Assembly: GCA_964587155.1 (NCBI GenBank)
Contig: CAZPKF010000013.1
Span: 1 to 64,000, forward strand
Source of the DNA: Hallerella sp964587155
GTDB taxonomy: Bacteria; Fibrobacterota; Fibrobacteria; Fibrobacterales; Fibrobacteraceae
DNA: 64,000 nt
Reading direction: 5' to 3'
The stretch's first letter is position 1. Each line of letters begins with the position of its first letter. Made by a program: the position numbers and the translations under genes. This document shows, in pieces, positions 50,781 to 58,917 of the stretch. The notes below the pieces were generated by a model. The model was not told where the DNA came from, did not search any database, and worked only from the letters and a program-made list of their open reading frames with translations.

Positions 50781-51737
50781 ATGCAAATCACAAACGCTTC
50801 TCAACTCCGCGGGGTATTTCCCGCCCTCTTTACGCCCCTCAAGGACGACGATCCCAAGAATCTCCGTAATTCGATTGATTACGAAAAGATGAAACTGATG
50901 ATTGACGACCTGATTGCTTCCGGCGTTGCGGGTATTCTCCCCGTAGGCACGACAGGTCAAAGCGCGACAGTCACCCATCGGCAGCATCTGGACATCATCA
51001 AGTTCACGTTGGACTACGTCGACGGGCGCGTTCCCGTCATTGCCGGAGCCGGTTCCAATTGCACGCGTGAATCCGTCGAAATGATCGATGAGGTGCAAAA
51101 AATTGCCGAAGTTCCGGTCCTCTGTGTCACGGGATACTACAACAATCCCTCGCAAGAAGGCATCGAGAAGCACTTCAAGACCCTGAGCTCCGAAACGGGC
51201 GCCAAGATTATCATTTACAACGTCCCCGGTCGCACCGCCAGCTATGTGCATCCGGACACGCTCATCGCCCTTTCCGAAGACAAGAACATTATCGGCCTCA
51301 AACAGGCTGTCGACTTCCGCATCGGCGAAAAATTCCACGAAGATACGGCTCGGGTCATCCGCGAAACCAAGAACAACGATTTCGCCGTCCTTTCCGGCGA
51401 AGACGGATTCTTTATCGACATGCTCGAATTGGGCGGATCCGGCCTCATCAGTGCAACGGCGAACATTCCCGAAGCTTCGAAAATTTTTGTCGAACTTTAC
51501 AACACCTATCAAAAAGGCGACTATCCGAAGTGCGACGACTTGCAGGATGCCGCACGGGATTTCGTCGAAACGACTTTCTGCAGAAAGAACCCGATTCCTC
51601 TTGGAACGCTTTTCAACAGTCCGCTTTTCCAGCCGATGTGTAGCGTCAGGGAAACAGCCCGTGGCGATGAAGCGGAAGCCCGCATTATGAAACTTATCCG
51701 GGAAAAAGCCCCGTCCTTGATTAAATATCATCAATAG
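50781..51737 (+). CDS. dapA: 4-hydroxy-tetrahydrodipicolinate synthase (DapA family)
   Basis: This 318-residue aldolase condenses pyruvate and aspartate semialdehyde in the lysine/diaminopimelate pathway. Family motifs are GVFPALFTPL, GILPVGTTGQSAT, GAGSNCTRE, GYYNNPSQEGIEKHF, the tyrosine in YNVPGRT and the Schiff-base lysine in GLKQAVD. Length slightly exceeds the usual 290-300 through the C-terminal SVRETARGDEAEARIMKLIREKAP. TATTTT lies about 10 nt before the ATG at 50781. No lysine riboswitch is visible upstream. Confidence 0.9.
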   Translation: MQITNASQLRGVFPALFTPLKDDDPKNLRNSIDYEKMKLMIDDLIASGVAGILPVGTTGQSATVTHRQHLDIIKFTLDYVDGRVPVIAGAGSNCTRESVEMIDEVQKIAEVPVLCVTGYYNNPSQEGIEKHFKTLSSETGAKIIIYNVPGRTASYVHPDTLIALSEDKNIIGLKQAVDFRIGEKFHEDTARVIRETKNNDFAVLSGEDGFFIDMLELGGSGLISATANIPEASKIFVELYNTYQKGDYPKCDDLQDAARDFVETTFCRKNPIPLGTLFNSPLFQPMCSVRETARGDEAEARIMKLIREKAPSLIKYHQ

Positions 51738-51745
51738 GAGATCCC

Positions 51746-52312
51746 ATGTCAAAAACAGTTACCGATGAAATTTTCGAAAATCTGAAAAAGTTCGGTTTTT
51801 TGCCTGTTCCCGTACAAGAAATCAATTCGGATGCGGAAACCTGCCGTTACTTCGGCGGAAATTTCAATGAATTTATCGATGTCGCCAATGCTCTTGGTTC
51901 CAAATGCGTTTTTGTCGAAACCCTCTATCTCGAAGACGAGGAGTTTTATTACGACGCAGGTATCGAAGAAGACGATTGTTGTTGCTGCTGCAATAACGGC
52001 GAAGAATCCGCGGAAGAAAAGCCGGAATCCGAAGACAAGGATGCTCCGGTATGGCTCGACCCAGAAGACCTCGACGGTTTTGACTTGGCCTTGCTCAAGC
52101 CGGAACTCGACAAATACGAAGAACGCATTGGCGATGAATGCGGAGTCCGTTTGACTCTTCCCGGGCCGGATCACCTGCAGGTGGAAATTTTCACCGAATG
52201 GTACAACGATTTTGCAAGCCTTGTCGATGAAGCTTCCGAAGAAATCGAACTCGACCCGCTAGCAGCGTTTCAAAAGATGAAATCGGCTTTTGCCAAGGAA
52301 TGCAACGAATAA
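51746..52312 (+). CDS. Acidic protein with a run of five cysteines, function unknown
   Basis: The 188-residue cytosolic protein has no signal peptide. The N-terminal half (FGFLPVPVQEINSDAETCRYFGGNFNEFIDVANALGSKCVFVETLYLEDEEF) looks folded. Then residues 78-82 are CCCCC, preceded by EEDD and followed by NNGEESAEEKPESEDKD. The C-terminal half is again folded-like (GVRLTLPGPDHLQVEIFTEWYNDFASLVDEA). Two further cysteines lie in the N-terminal half. A Cys5 run in an acidic loop suggests metal or cluster binding or redox chemistry, but I know no family. It follows dapA by 8 nt and is cotranscribed. A strong terminator follows. Confidence 0.6.
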   Translation: MSKTVTDEIFENLKKFGFLPVPVQEINSDAETCRYFGGNFNEFIDVANALGSKCVFVETLYLEDEEFYYDAGIEEDDCCCCCNNGEESAEEKPESEDKDAPVWLDPEDLDGFDLALLKPELDKYEERIGDECGVRLTLPGPDHLQVEIFTEWYNDFASLVDEASEEIELDPLAAFQKMKSAFAKECNE

Positions 52313-52335
52313 CATTTCCTCGGCTAAATTTGCCA

Positions 52336-52364
52336 CCCCAGGATGATTCCTGGGGATTTTTTTT
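52336..52364 (+). terminator. Intrinsic terminator of dapA and the Cys5 gene
   Basis: CCCCAGGA (52336-52343) pairs with TCCTGGGG (52348-52355) around TGAT, then A and a T8 run. Confidence 0.92.
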
Positions 52365-52390
52365 GCGTTACTTTTTAGAAATGAGGCGTG

Positions 52391-52530
52391 AGAAATTTGA
52401 ATTGTGAAAAGGACGTTTCGTTGATGGGACTCAAAGGAAATCCTTTTCTGCGGATGGAGCGAGTTTTGCACGGTCTTGACGGCGAAAGTGAAGCCGTTTT
52501 TGTGAAAAGGAAGAATGTTCCTTTTTCGCG
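52391..52530 (+). repeat. Dispersed intergenic repeat, copy 3
   Basis: TTTGAATTGTGAAAAGG, then GTTGATGGGACTCAAAGGAAAT, CTTTTCTGC, GAGCGAGTTTTGCACGGT and GTGAAGCCGTTTTTG align colinearly and without large gaps with the repeat at 63592. The 52365-52642 stretch has no gene. Confidence 0.65.
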
Positions 52531-52642
52531 AAGAACGCCCTTTGCAAAATGGAAATTTGAAAACGCCTTGCCCAGGGGAGAATTTTTTCAAACGGCGCAA
52601 CACTACGCCCGCTCCAAAACGCCGTTGGACGCTCGCATAAAA

Positions 52643-52670
52643 AGAAAATCACCCGTTCGGGTGATTTTCT
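52643..52670 (-). terminator. Intrinsic terminator of the Gln-rich exported protein gene
   Basis: AGAAAATCACCC (52643-52654) pairs with GGGTGATTTTCT (52659-52670) around GTTC, followed by a T-rich tract on the minus strand, 16 nt beyond the stop at 52687. Confidence 0.9.
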
Positions 52671-52686
52671 CTTTCGTTCATTTGGA

Positions 52687-53822
52687 TTACTTACTCATCC
52701 GGCAACGCTTTTTTTGAAGAGTAGACATCCCCGGCTGATCGCAAGGGTCAGACGGAGCTGCCGGAGCCACTTGCTGCGGACGCTGCTGGTATTGCTGCTG
52801 TTGCGGATATTGCTGCGGACGCTGCTGGTATTGCTGCTGTTGCGGATACTGCTGCGGACGCTGCTGGTATTGCTGTTGTTGCGGATACTGCTGCGGACGC
52901 TGNNNNNNNNNNNNNNNNNNNNNNNNNNNNNNNNNNNNNNNNNNNNNNNNNNNNNNNNNNNNNNNNNNNNNNNNNNNNNNNNNNNNNNNNNNNNNNNNNN
53001 NNGCTGCTGGTATTGCTGTTGTTGCGGATACTGCTGCGGACGCTGTTGGTATTGCTGTTGTTGCGGATACTGCTGCGGACGCTGTTGGTATTGCTGCTGT
53101 TGTTGCTGTTGAAGCATCTGTTGTTGCCGCATCTGTTCCTGTTGAACCCGTTTGCGCTTTTCTTCTGCAGAAAGAATCGAGTCCTGCTTCCGCTTTTCCG
53201 CCGCTTTTTGTGCCGCGGCAACGGAATCCCGATGGGCAATCAAAGCTTGTTTTTTGCGTTCTTCAGCCGCCTTGACAGCCGCTTTGGCCTGTGCTTTGGA
53301 AAGAGGCTGAGCCGAAGCTTGGAAAATGGCGTTGGCAAATTCCTTGTTTTTGAAAACGGAACCGGGGGTTCCTCGCTTTCCTTGGGCATCCTGCAAAGAG
53401 CCTGTAGCCCAAGAATCGCCGGCAATCGGCGGAAGAAGAGAAATGTTCAAATCCTTGATGATAGACTGAAATTCATCTTCGCCGTCGGAATAGAATAACG
53501 TGATGTCGTAAATTCCGGCTTGGTATTCAAGACCATCCGATCCGGAAACCGGTGCCGGAGCATACGCCACCATCACATAAAGTTGGTCGTTGTCCATGCT
53601 GTTGAACAGCAAATCAGGATCTCCTTGTGGCGCTTTCACGTTTCCACGGGCGACAAAGGCCCATGGCGCAAAATTCACCTTGACTTCGAACGGATGATAT
53701 CCCCTCGAAGCTTCGCCTAATTTCAGGTAGTCTGCACCAAACGCCTGAAACGACGGTTTTACTTGCGCAAAGGAAAGCGCCGCAGAACAGAAAATCAAGA
53801 TTGTCGCCAATTTCTTCAGCAT
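52687..53822 (-). CDS. Exported Gln-rich repeat protein, interrupted by an assembly gap
   Basis: A signal peptide (MLKKLATILIFCSAALSFAQ) is followed by a folded beta-rich domain (about 20-150, VKPSFQAFGADYLKLGEASRGYHPFEVKVNFAPWAF) and an Ala/Lys/Arg helix (about 180-245). Then comes a tandem repeat of the 13-residue unit RPQQYPQQQQYQQ. The 100-N gap lies inside the repeat and is not a multiple of three in frame terms. Reading the frame that continues the repeat after the gap gives RPQQVAPAAPSDPCDQPGMS and the stop at 52687. The N number is a placeholder, so the true repeat count is unknown. The ATG at 53822 follows AGGAG. Confidence 0.7.
52770..53105 (-). repeat. 39-bp tandem coding repeat (minisatellite) spanning the N gap
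   Basis: Units of 39 bp encode RPQQYPQQQQYQQ on the minus strand. About three and a half copies are visible on the left of the gap (52770-52902) and about two and a half on the right (53003-53105), nearly identical except for CTG/TTG changes. The identical units explain the unresolved assembly (N at 52903-53002). Confidence 0.9.
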
Positions 53823-53848
53823 TTTCAACTCCTAAACCAAAGTGGAAC

Positions 53849-55465
53849 TTATTTTCCGAAGAAGAGAGCCTTGGCCGATTCGAACATGGCGTCCTTTTCG
53901 GATTCTTCACGGCATTCTGTGTAAATGCGCACTTTGGGCTCCGTTCCCGAAGGCCGGATGAGCATCCAGGAATCATCTTCAAAAATGATTTTTACGCCAT
54001 CTAGGGTCAGCAATTCGCGCACTTTCTTTTCGCAATTGCCGATTTTCACCAAGGTGCCGGGCTTCGCCTTGTCTGCCACGGCCATCACCTGAGCGGCGAG
54101 CGGAGCGCCGACAAGGGACTTGTCCACTTCAAAACCAGCGCGGTTCGGATAGAACTTTCCGAATTCTTCGTAAAGGACATCCAGATACTCGCCCAAATTT
54201 TTCCCCGTCGTCGCCATGATTTCAAGAGCGAGCAAAAGGCCGAACTGGGCATCCTTTTCAAGCGTATTATCAAGCCCGGAAATGCCGTCGGATTCTTCGA
54301 ATGCAATCAGCGCTTTGGGATTAGCCGTCCGAGAAAGCCACGGACGGAAATTCTTGAAGCCTACCGGAGTTTCCATGACGGGTGCGCCCAGCTTGTTCGC
54401 GATGACATTCACAAAGTTGGAAGTCGCTACGGATTTCGCCACAACACCCTGTTCCTTGCGCCAAGTCACCATGTAGTGGAACGCGATGGCTCCAAAGCGG
54501 TTCATATCGATTTCACGTGTACCATCGTAAAAACGGACACGGTCTCCATCCGGATCAAAAATGCATCCGAGGCGATACCAGCTTTGGCTCTGGTCCAAAA
54601 TTTTCTTGACGCCTTCGAGATTTTTGGAACTCGGTTCCGGAGCGATGCCGCCAAAAAGCGGATCGTCTTCTGTACGCAGGCAAAGAAGGCATTTCGGATT
54701 ACCCAGCAAAGCGTTCGGACGGTTGCGCGTTGCGCCGTGAACGTGGTCGCAGACAAGAGTCAAACGGCCTTCGTCCAAAAGCTTTTGGATACGGGCGAAT
54801 TTGATTGTCCCCTGCTTGTGCAAAAATTCCTTGTAAATTTCGATGGAATCGATCGCTGTCAGTTCGACGGGAGAAAGTTCCTCGCGTTCAAAATCCGCCA
54901 TCAACTCGTTCGATATCCGCGTGATGACTTCGGTGATTTCCGGGCCTGCCGGACCGCCATCCGCCGGGTTGAATTTGATTCCGGCATAATTCGAGGGGTT
55001 GTGGCTCGGCGTCATGTTGATGGAGCAAGCCGCCTTGAGAAGTTCCACTGCTGCAGAAAATTCCGGCGTCGCCATTTCCCCGCCGTAATAAATCTTTTTA
55101 ACGCCCGCTTTGGCGAAAACTTGAGCGACAGCCCGGCAGAATTCGTCTCCGAGAAGGCGGTTGTCGTGTCCGAGAACGATGCCGCGCTCTTGAAATTCTT
55201 CGAAATCCTTTACACCAAGAGCTTCGAAAAGCTTCGCATCTGCTTCTTGATACATCCGGATAATGGCAGCGGCGATGACTTCTACCGTCCGCAGCGTGAA
55301 TTCCGTGCCGATTTCCCCGCGGAATCCAGAGGTTCCAAAGCTCACCTTGCAAGGCTCTACGCTTGTCAAGGCGATTTCCTTGACTTTTTCGACAAGGTTC
55401 ATGTCGGTTGCGGAATTGAATTCAGGGGATTGGATTTTTTTCCAAAGTTGTGCAGCTGTTTCCAT
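53849..55465 (-). CDS. Phosphoglucomutase/phosphomannomutase-family phosphohexomutase
   Basis: The 538-residue enzyme moves phosphate between C1 and C6 of hexoses. The catalytic serine loop is NMTPSHNPSNYAGIKF, the metal loop DPDGDRVRF, the sugar loop FEESDGISG and the phosphate-binding loop RPSGTEPKVRIY. An N-terminal VSFGTSGFRG completes the four-domain family. Glucose versus mannose specificity is open; the size and order fit PGM-like enzymes. The ATG at 55465 has AGGA 6 nt upstream and is preferred over ATG 55498. The Gln-rich protein gene follows after 26 nt. Confidence 0.88.
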   Translation of the reverse strand: METAAQLWKKIQSPEFNSATDMNLVEKVKEIALTSVEPCKVSFGTSGFRGEIGTEFTLRTVEVIAAAIIRMYQEADAKLFEALGVKDFEEFQERGIVLGHDNRLLGDEFCRAVAQVFAKAGVKKIYYGGEMATPEFSAAVELLKAACSINMTPSHNPSNYAGIKFNPADGGPAGPEITEVITRISNELMADFEREELSPVELTAIDSIEIYKEFLHKQGTIKFARIQKLLDEGRLTLVCDHVHGATRNRPNALLGNPKCLLCLRTEDDPLFGGIAPEPSSKNLEGVKKILDQSQSWYRLGCIFDPDGDRVRFYDGTREIDMNRFGAIAFHYMVTWRKEQGVVAKSVATSNFVNVIANKLGAPVMETPVGFKNFRPWLSRTANPKALIAFEESDGISGLDNTLEKDAQFGLLLALEIMATTGKNLGEYLDVLYEEFGKFYPNRAGFEVDKSLVGAPLAAQVMAVADKAKPGTLVKIGNCEKKVRELLTLDGVKIIFEDDSWMLIRPSGTEPKVRIYTECREESEKDAMFESAKALFFGK

Positions 55466-55553
55466 CAGGGTTCCTATGGGATGAATTTTTATGGCCATAA
55501 TCTAACTAATTTTGCCGTTCTGAACAAGATTTTACAGGGGCGTTAGGGGAATT

Positions 55554-57431
55554 TTACAAGTGCTTATCCCCTTCGCGTTCGAGCCAGTGGGCTAAAACCA
55601 TCACGTCTGAGGGGCGAATTCCCGGTATACGGGAAGCGCTGCCGACGGTCAGCGGGCGCGCGCGTTCCAAACGGCTCCGGCTTTCTATCGAAAGCGCCGA
55701 AATTCGGCTGTAATCCATGTCCGGCGAAAGACGGATCCGGTCCATCTTTTTTTCATGTTCGATTTCCCTTTCTTGGCGAGCGAAAAATCCCGCATAAGAC
55801 TCTTCGGCGAATAAGTTCCAAATATCCCGGCGGATGAGCTTCGAGTCTGGGACGAACCGATTGAAAAAGGCTTCGGGATCAATGCCCGGACGGCGCAAGA
55901 GCGTATTCAACCGCACCGATTCGCGGACAGGAGCCTGCCCCGCCGCTTCAAGAAAGGGATTGCAGTCTTTGGGGAGCACGGGCGTTTCTGAGAGGTACTT
56001 CCGGACGCGGGACATTTCCAATTCGCGATTTTTCCAATCAGCGTATTGGGGATCATCTATCATGCCGACTTTCCGCGCACGTTCCTTTAGGCGGGAATCC
56101 GCATTGTCCGCCCGGAGATAGAGCCTGTATTCCGCGCGGCTGGTAAACATGCGATAAGGCTCATCCAGTAGAAAATGGGACAAATCGTCCGCCATGACGC
56201 CAATGTAACTTTCTGAACGGCCCAAAATGAACGGTTCCGCGTTTTGTACTTTGAGCGCAGCGTTGATTCCGGCGACAATGCCCTGCCCCGCCGCTTCTTC
56301 GTAACCGCTCGTGCCGCAAACTTGCCCCGCAAAATAAAGTCCCGGAATCGTCTTGCATTCAAAAGTCGGGAAAAGCTGCGTTGCATCGATGCTGTCGTAT
56401 TCCACCGCATAGCCGATTTGCATGACCTTGGCGCGCGAAAGCCCCGGAATTGTGCGCAAAGCGGCTAGTTGAATATCTGCCGGCAAACTGGAACTGAATC
56501 CGTTCAGGTAGATGCGTTCCACGTCTTTCGTTTCGGGTTCCAAAAAAAGCTGGTGACCGTCTTTGTCGCCAAAACGGTTGATTTTATCTTCAATACTCGG
56601 ACAATACCTGGGACCCTTTCCCGTTATCCTTCCCGAAAACATGGGACTGTCTTTGAATCCCATGCGCAAGATGTCGTGCGTTTTCAAATTTGTGCGCGTT
56701 ATCCAGCAGACGTTTCCATTGTCAATCGGCACAAGGGATCGGTCGCTCATCGGCCACGGATTTTCGTCTCCGCGTTGAACTTCGCATTCTTCGAAATCCA
56801 CGGAATCCGGATCGATGCGGCTCGGTGTTCCCGTTTTCAAACGCCGGAGACGCAAGCCGTTAGACAGGATGGACTTAGAAAGAGCGTCTGCGCTGGGTTC
56901 TCCGACGCGTCCGCCGATGCTCGTTTCCAAGCCGGTGAACATTTTGGAGGCGAGAAATGTCCCACTGGTGACAACCAGCGTTTTCGTTTCGAAACGTTCG
57001 CCCGTGGAAAGCGAGAGTTCCAAGTTTCCGGAACGGGTGCGTTCAAAAGAAGCCAGCTCTCCTTGAATCAAGCGGAGTCCGCGGCAATCTTCCAACGTTT
57101 CGCGGGCTACTTTGCTGTAGAGCTTCATGTCGCATTGCGCCCGCGGCCCCCACACCGCCGGGCCCTTGCTCTGGTTCAACATCCGGAATTGGATGCCCGC
57201 TTTGTCCGTCAAAATGCCCATCAGGCCTCCGAGAGCGTCGATGTCGCGGACTATCTGCCCCTTGCTAACGCCGCCGACCGCCGGGTTGCAAGACATTCTG
57301 CCGATGGCGTTCAAATCCATTGTCACCATCGCCGTTTTGACGCCCATTTTCCAAGCCGCGTGGGAAGCTTCGATTCCCGCATGGCCTCCGCCGATGACCA
57401 CTACGTCGAACCGTTCTTGAATTACACTCAT
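55554..57431 (-). CDS. mnmG: tRNA uridine-5-carboxymethylaminomethyl(34) synthesis enzyme
   Basis: This 625-residue FAD protein acts with MnmE to modify wobble U34. Motifs are the FAD site VVIGGGHAGIEASHAAWKMG, NPAVGGVSKGQIVRDIDALGG, GRVGEPSADALSKSI, RLKTGTPSRID, GLYFAGQVCGTSGYEEAAGQGIVAGINAA and RAEYRLYLRADNADSRL. The C-terminal helical domain is complete. It starts 74 bp from the trpL leader in the opposite direction, so the two promoters share this short region. Confidence 0.95.
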   Translation of the reverse strand: MSVIQERFDVVVIGGGHAGIEASHAAWKMGVKTAMVTMDLNAIGRMSCNPAVGGVSKGQIVRDIDALGGLMGILTDKAGIQFRMLNQSKGPAVWGPRAQCDMKLYSKVARETLEDCRGLRLIQGELASFERTRSGNLELSLSTGERFETKTLVVTSGTFLASKMFTGLETSIGGRVGEPSADALSKSILSNGLRLRRLKTGTPSRIDPDSVDFEECEVQRGDENPWPMSDRSLVPIDNGNVCWITRTNLKTHDILRMGFKDSPMFSGRITGKGPRYCPSIEDKINRFGDKDGHQLFLEPETKDVERIYLNGFSSSLPADIQLAALRTIPGLSRAKVMQIGYAVEYDSIDATQLFPTFECKTIPGLYFAGQVCGTSGYEEAAGQGIVAGINAALKVQNAEPFILGRSESYIGVMADDLSHFLLDEPYRMFTSRAEYRLYLRADNADSRLKERARKVGMIDDPQYADWKNRELEMSRVRKYLSETPVLPKDCNPFLEAAGQAPVRESVRLNTLLRRPGIDPEAFFNRFVPDSKLIRRDIWNLFAEESYAGFFARQEREIEHEKKMDRIRLSPDMDYSRISALSIESRSRLERARPLTVGSASRIPGIRPSDVMVLAHWLEREGDKHL

Positions 57432-57470
57432 AAATCGCCTTTGACCTTTTTCAAAAATTTAGAAAAACCC

Positions 57471-57501
57471 TTGCCAATCCCAAATCCTTTGTCTATTTTT
57501 G
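57471..57501 (+). promoter_or_regulatory. trp operon promoter
   Basis: TTGCCA (57471-57476), a 17-nt spacer and TATTTTTG (57494-57501). Four nucleotides later comes the ATG of the leader peptide, so transcription should begin at or next to that ATG. Confidence 0.7.
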
Positions 57502-57505
57502 CGAC

Positions 57506-57556
57506 ATGCAAAGAACAAACAGCCTCAATCGTTGGTGGCGTCGGACTTCAGTTTAA
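57506..57556 (+). CDS. trpL: trp operon leader peptide
   Basis: The 16-codon ORF reads MQRTNSLNRWWRRTSV and stops with TAA at 57554. Codons 10 and 11 are adjacent TGG Trp codons (57533-57538). A ribosome held there by uncharged tRNA-Trp covers RNA segment 1, while one that reaches the stop covers segment 2. There is no Shine-Dalgarno sequence, and the ATG lies 4 nt after TATTTTTG, so the leader peptide appears to be translated from a leaderless transcript. trpB follows after the attenuator. Confidence 0.88.
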   Translation: MQRTNSLNRWWRRTSV

Positions 57557-57618
57557 GTCCGGTTTTTGATCTTGGCACAAATGGATGCAACCTTCCGGAC
57601 TTTCTGGAAGGTTTTTTT
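57542..57618 (+). promoter_or_regulatory. trp transcription attenuator (segments 1-4)
   Basis: Segment 1 CGGACTT (57542-57548) pairs with segment 2 AAGTCCG (57555-57561) as the pause hairpin. Segment 2 AAGTCCGG (57555-57562) pairs perfectly with segment 3 CCGGACTT (57595-57602) as antiterminator. Segment 3 region AACCTTCC (57589-57596) pairs with segment 4 GGAAGGTT (57606-57613) and is followed by a T7 run as terminator. The competing pairings are exactly those of class-I amino-acid attenuators. Confidence 0.88.
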
Positions 57619-57633
57619 GTTTTGAAAGGAATC

Positions 57634-58917
57634 ATGATGCATAGTGACCATGGATTTTTCAACTGCTACGGCGGCAAATACGTTGCCGAAGTCTTGCGCC
57701 GTCCCCTCGATGAACTGGAGTCGGCCTTCAACCACTTTCTGAAAGATCCGGAATTTCTTTCGGAATTGCGGGAAATTCAAAGGGATTACATCGGCAGAGA
57801 AACGCCGTTGCTTTTTGCTCCGCATGCGACTGAATTGCTTGGCGGCGCAAAAATTTACATCAAACTGGAAGGCTTGGCGAATACAGGCGCACACAAAATC
57901 AACAATGCGATAGGTCAAGCGCTTTTGGCCAAAAAAATGGGCAAAAAACGCATCATCGCCGAAACGGGCGCGGGACAGCACGGAGTCGCCACGGCTGCCG
58001 CCTGTGCAAAACTCGGACTCGATTGCACAGTTTACATGGGTGAAGTCGATGTTCGCCGCCAACAGCCGAATGTTGCCGCCATGGAGCTTTACGGCGCAAA
58101 AGTCGTTCCGGTCACAAGCGGCGCAAGGACCCTCAAAGATGCAGTCAACGAGGCCATGCGCGATTGGGCGAAAAATCCCGATTCCACCCATTACGTTTTG
58201 GGTTCCGCTTTGGGGCCCGCCCCATTCCCCGATATCGTGCGGACATTTCAGTCGGTCATCGGAAGCGAAGTCAAACGCCAATGTGAAGAACGCAAAATCG
58301 AGATAGGCGCCATGGTCGCCTGTGTCGGCGGAGGTTCCAATTCCATCGGATTCTTCAGTCCTTTCCTAGACGAAAAGACTCCGCGGCTGATTGGCGCAGA
58401 AGCGGGCGGCATCGGGCCGGGAATTGGGGAAAACGCTTCCCGCATGACGGGAAACGCCAGCCGGGAAGGCATTGTGCAAGGCTACAAAAGCAGATTCCTC
58501 CTAGACGAAGATGGACAGTCCCTGCCCACGCGTTCCATTTCGGCGGGCCTGGATTATATGGGAATCGGTCCGCAACTCGCCGCCCTCGGAAAAAGTGGAC
58601 GCATTGAATTCACTAGCATCCTAGACAAAGAAGCTCTCGAAGCCGTCGACTTTTTCGCCAAAAGCGAAGGTGTTTTGTTCGCCCTAGAAAGCGCCCATGC
58701 CGGTGCCGCCGCCATGAAAATTGCACGGGAAATTCCAAAAGATAAAGCGATTATCATCAACATGAGCGGTCGCGGAGATAAAGACGTATTCATCACCAGT
58801 CCCGTTTTCCGCCCCAACGAATGGAAAACATTCCTCGAAAGCGAATTAGAACGCCTAAAAGAAAACAAAGACATTCACAACGCAAAACGGATGGGGGAAA
58901 ACCATGCCCAAAATTAA
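57634..58917 (+). CDS. trpB: Tryptophan synthase beta chain
   Basis: The 427-residue PLP enzyme joins indole and serine to tryptophan. The PLP lysine lies in LANTGAHKINNAIGQALLAKKMGKKRIIAETGAGQHGVATA. Other motifs are VYMGEVDVRRQQPNV, ACVGGGSNSIGFF, EAGGIGPGIGENASRM and the serine-loop GLDYMGIGPQLA. The sequence is the common TrpB1 type that pairs with TrpA. ATG 57634 and ATG 57637 are both possible behind AAAGGA. Expression depends on read-through of the attenuator just upstream. Confidence 0.95.
   Translation: MMHSDHGFFNCYGGKYVAEVLRRPLDELESAFNHFLKDPEFLSELREIQRDYIGRETPLLFAPHATELLGGAKIYIKLEGLANTGAHKINNAIGQALLAKKMGKKRIIAETGAGQHGVATAAACAKLGLDCTVYMGEVDVRRQQPNVAAMELYGAKVVPVTSGARTLKDAVNEAMRDWAKNPDSTHYVLGSALGPAPFPDIVRTFQSVIGSEVKRQCEERKIEIGAMVACVGGGSNSIGFFSPFLDEKTPRLIGAEAGGIGPGIGENASRMTGNASREGIVQGYKSRFLLDEDGQSLPTRSISAGLDYMGIGPQLAALGKSGRIEFTSILDKEALEAVDFFAKSEGVLFALESAHAGAAAMKIAREIPKDKAIIINMSGRGDKDVFITSPVFRPNEWKTFLESELERLKENKDIHNAKRMGENHAQN

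Noticed and set aside
52770..53105. Regular repeats that could suggest a CRISPR array
   Set aside because: The 39-bp units are directly adjacent without spacers and lie in frame in a protein gene. No cas genes are present. It is a coding minisatellite.
55466..55498. Phosphohexomutase start at ATG 55498
   Set aside because: The added 11 residues are not typical of the family, and ATG 55465 has AGGA at ideal spacing.
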